The position numbers and the translations under genes are program-made. The notes under the pieces were generated by a model. That model searched no databases, was not told the origin of the DNA, and saw nothing but the letters and a program-made list of their open reading frames with translations. Shown here piece by piece: positions 62,572-64,000 of a stretch of DNA of 64,000 nucleotides. The first letter of the stretch is position 1. The number at the start of each line of letters is the position of its first letter. Location of the stretch: assembly GCA_026874595.1 (NCBI GenBank), contig CM049316.1:3238339-3302338 (forward strand). Reading direction: 5' to 3'. The DNA is from Sipunculus nudus. Lineage: Eukaryota; Annelida; Sipuncula; Golfingiida; Sipunculidae.

Positions 62572-62592
62572 GGGGGGGGGGGGGGGGGGGGG
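62572..62592. repeat. G21 homopolymer
   Basis: Twenty-one consecutive G residues; length is likely uncertain in assembly. Confidence 0.9.
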
Positions 62593-63422
62593 CTTCAGGG
62601 CAGTGATTTGTTTTGTGTTTGATGTACATTATCGTCAGGTTAAGGGTCGAGCAGCAGTTGAAATGTATGCGATTGTGGCAAACTGCTTCATTAAAACATC
62701 TTTTTAATAATACCGGTGTTTTCTTGTTTATTTGTTTTTCTCTATATATAACCTCACCGATAACTTCATTTACCCTTATTGTGATTAAGATGACTGATAC
62801 TCATATCTTACTAAAAAAAATATACAGTATAGACAGCAAACCTTAAAGGTGTTGACCCTTAAACTCAGCACCAGCCTTTTGATAAACCTTCGTGGTATAC
62901 GCCTACAAGACTATAGCTCCATACTCAGGCCGTGTTGTTAACCCTTTCATTCAACGATTATACCATCGTGACGTCATACAGTTGCCACTGGGCTGAAGTC
63001 ACCTAAATGACTTGAGTTACCTTCTTGCAACAGACCTCTGGACCAACGTATATCATTATTGTTGGATGTAACTGGTGTCCACAAATAATCGTGAATCTGC
63101 ATAATGAGACGAGTCTTTGATTGTATGAAAGAGCGAGGTATTTACATAAACGCTGCTAGGTCCTATGTTCGTGATTAAATCGTAAATGACCGGCATGCAC
63201 ATGCAAATACCCGGTTGGCTCTTTGATTGACACTGCACATTTTAGTATATATCTATGTGCAAATGCAAAGATTGTGGATTACTTTATTCGTTCCCGTGCA
63301 TGACATGAGGGTAATTGACTGACAATGATTGATCGTATTTAATTCGTCCAGTAATCTGAGACATGGATCACGAACATGAACCCATCCAGATAATATTATT
63401 TTATTCACCAGTGAGAAATGCT
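62593..63422. other. Non-coding, nothing recognised
   Basis: AT-rich; short frames only. Confidence 0.45.
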
Positions 63423-64000
63423 TTTAGCTCAGCTAACTGAAAGTCATCTGAGCTATAGCAATCACTCTTTGTCCGTCTAGCTGTCTGTCCGTCCGTAAAC
63501 AAGGCACAAATCGTAACCACTGGACCTAGAATCTTCTTACTTGACAACCATGGAGGTCCATGAAAAATCTCCTTGGAAACCAGAAATAAAGTCTCTGTTA
63601 CCTATATCCTCCGAGCCATTTTTCAAAAAAAAAAATTGATACAAAAGCACAAGTATCTGAACCATTAATGCATTGATCACCATGATTCTTTGCAGCGATC
63701 GTAACAGCTGGACCTAGAATCTTCTTTTTTTTTACATTCAGGGAGGCCAACGAAAAGTCTCCTTGGAAACCTAAAATTAGGTCTCTATTACCCAAATCCT
63801 TTGAGCTATGGGTCTTCGAAGTACCCCTCAGAATAATGGAAAATTAGACGCAAAAGCAAAGGTATCTTAACAACTAATGCATTGATCACCATGATTCTTT
63901 GCATGGCTATTGGTCATGAAATGTTTAATCAGTTTCTGCAGACTGGTGGCGCCACCTGCATTCTTTACGATTTTTTCCTGTTTTTGAGATCTTTTGAAAG
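63423..64000 (+). mobile_element. Dispersed repeat element, plus orientation, cut by window end
   Basis: Begins CTTTTAGCTCAGCTAACTGA and is colinear with the reverse complement of 2996-3316. It contains an internal duplication of a ~188-bp module, each copy starting TGGACCTAGAATCTTCTT (63521 and 63709) and carrying TCTCCTTGGAAACC and GCATTGATCACCATGATTCT. It runs through TGGTGGCGCCACCTGC to the end of the window, so its right end is not defined here. Non-coding. Confidence 0.8.

Overview
This window is animal (eukaryotic) genomic DNA. It is AT-rich and gene-poor, with GT-AG introns, long (TA)n microsatellites, poly-G/C runs, two minisatellites and several dispersed repeats. No operon-like or prokaryotic gene organisation is visible. 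The style of the dispersed repeats (arrays of TGACCTTGACCTTTGACC-type motifs, elements containing an AGCTCAGCT motif, and non-autonomous elements ending in CAGNGGCGGATCC) is what I associate with molluscs or other lophotrochozoans. That assignment rests on memory and has not been tested.

The only gene I can support runs left to right from 20952 to 59837. It is assembled from eight exons whose reading frames interlock: 20952-21012, 44745-45044, 47484-47795, 52489-52617, 53940-54023, 56365-56490, 58812-58842 and 59717-59837. The predicted product has 387 residues. In order it has a signal peptide, two immunoglobulin-like domains (one per exon), a Thr/Pro/Ala-rich mucin-like stalk in two small exons, one transmembrane helix followed by a basic stop-transfer cluster, and a short charged cytoplasmic tail. 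It is therefore a predicted type I cell-surface Ig-superfamily receptor or adhesion protein. I do not recognise an orthologue, so no symbol is given.

Layout: 1-20340 is non-coding as far as I can see. It holds a ~143-bp tandem repeat array (1868-2870), a dispersed element (2996-3316), a GC-richer unclassified block (5860-8650) that is followed by a palindrome, and two (TA)n tracts. A candidate promoter/5' UTR region lies at 20340-20951. Intron 1 is about 23.7 kb and carries a 5.3-kb minisatellite of 47-bp units with higher-order structure, plus a 280-codon minus-strand ORF containing an in-frame tandem duplication. Intron 2 begins with a 37-bp minisatellite almost touching the exon 2 donor. 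Intron 7 contains a complete ~197-bp inverted-repeat element. Downstream of the stop codon there is a possible alternative 3' exon. The window ends in a second copy of the dispersed element seen at 2996-3316, in the opposite orientation.

The points most worth a second look are two splice ambiguities in the Ig gene. Two overlapping donors at the end of exon 4, 4 bases apart, would give a membrane-bound or a soluble product. An alternative last exon at 60155 would give a different C-terminus. I found no CRISPR, rRNA or convincing tRNA, and no reverse transcriptase or transposase coding sequence.
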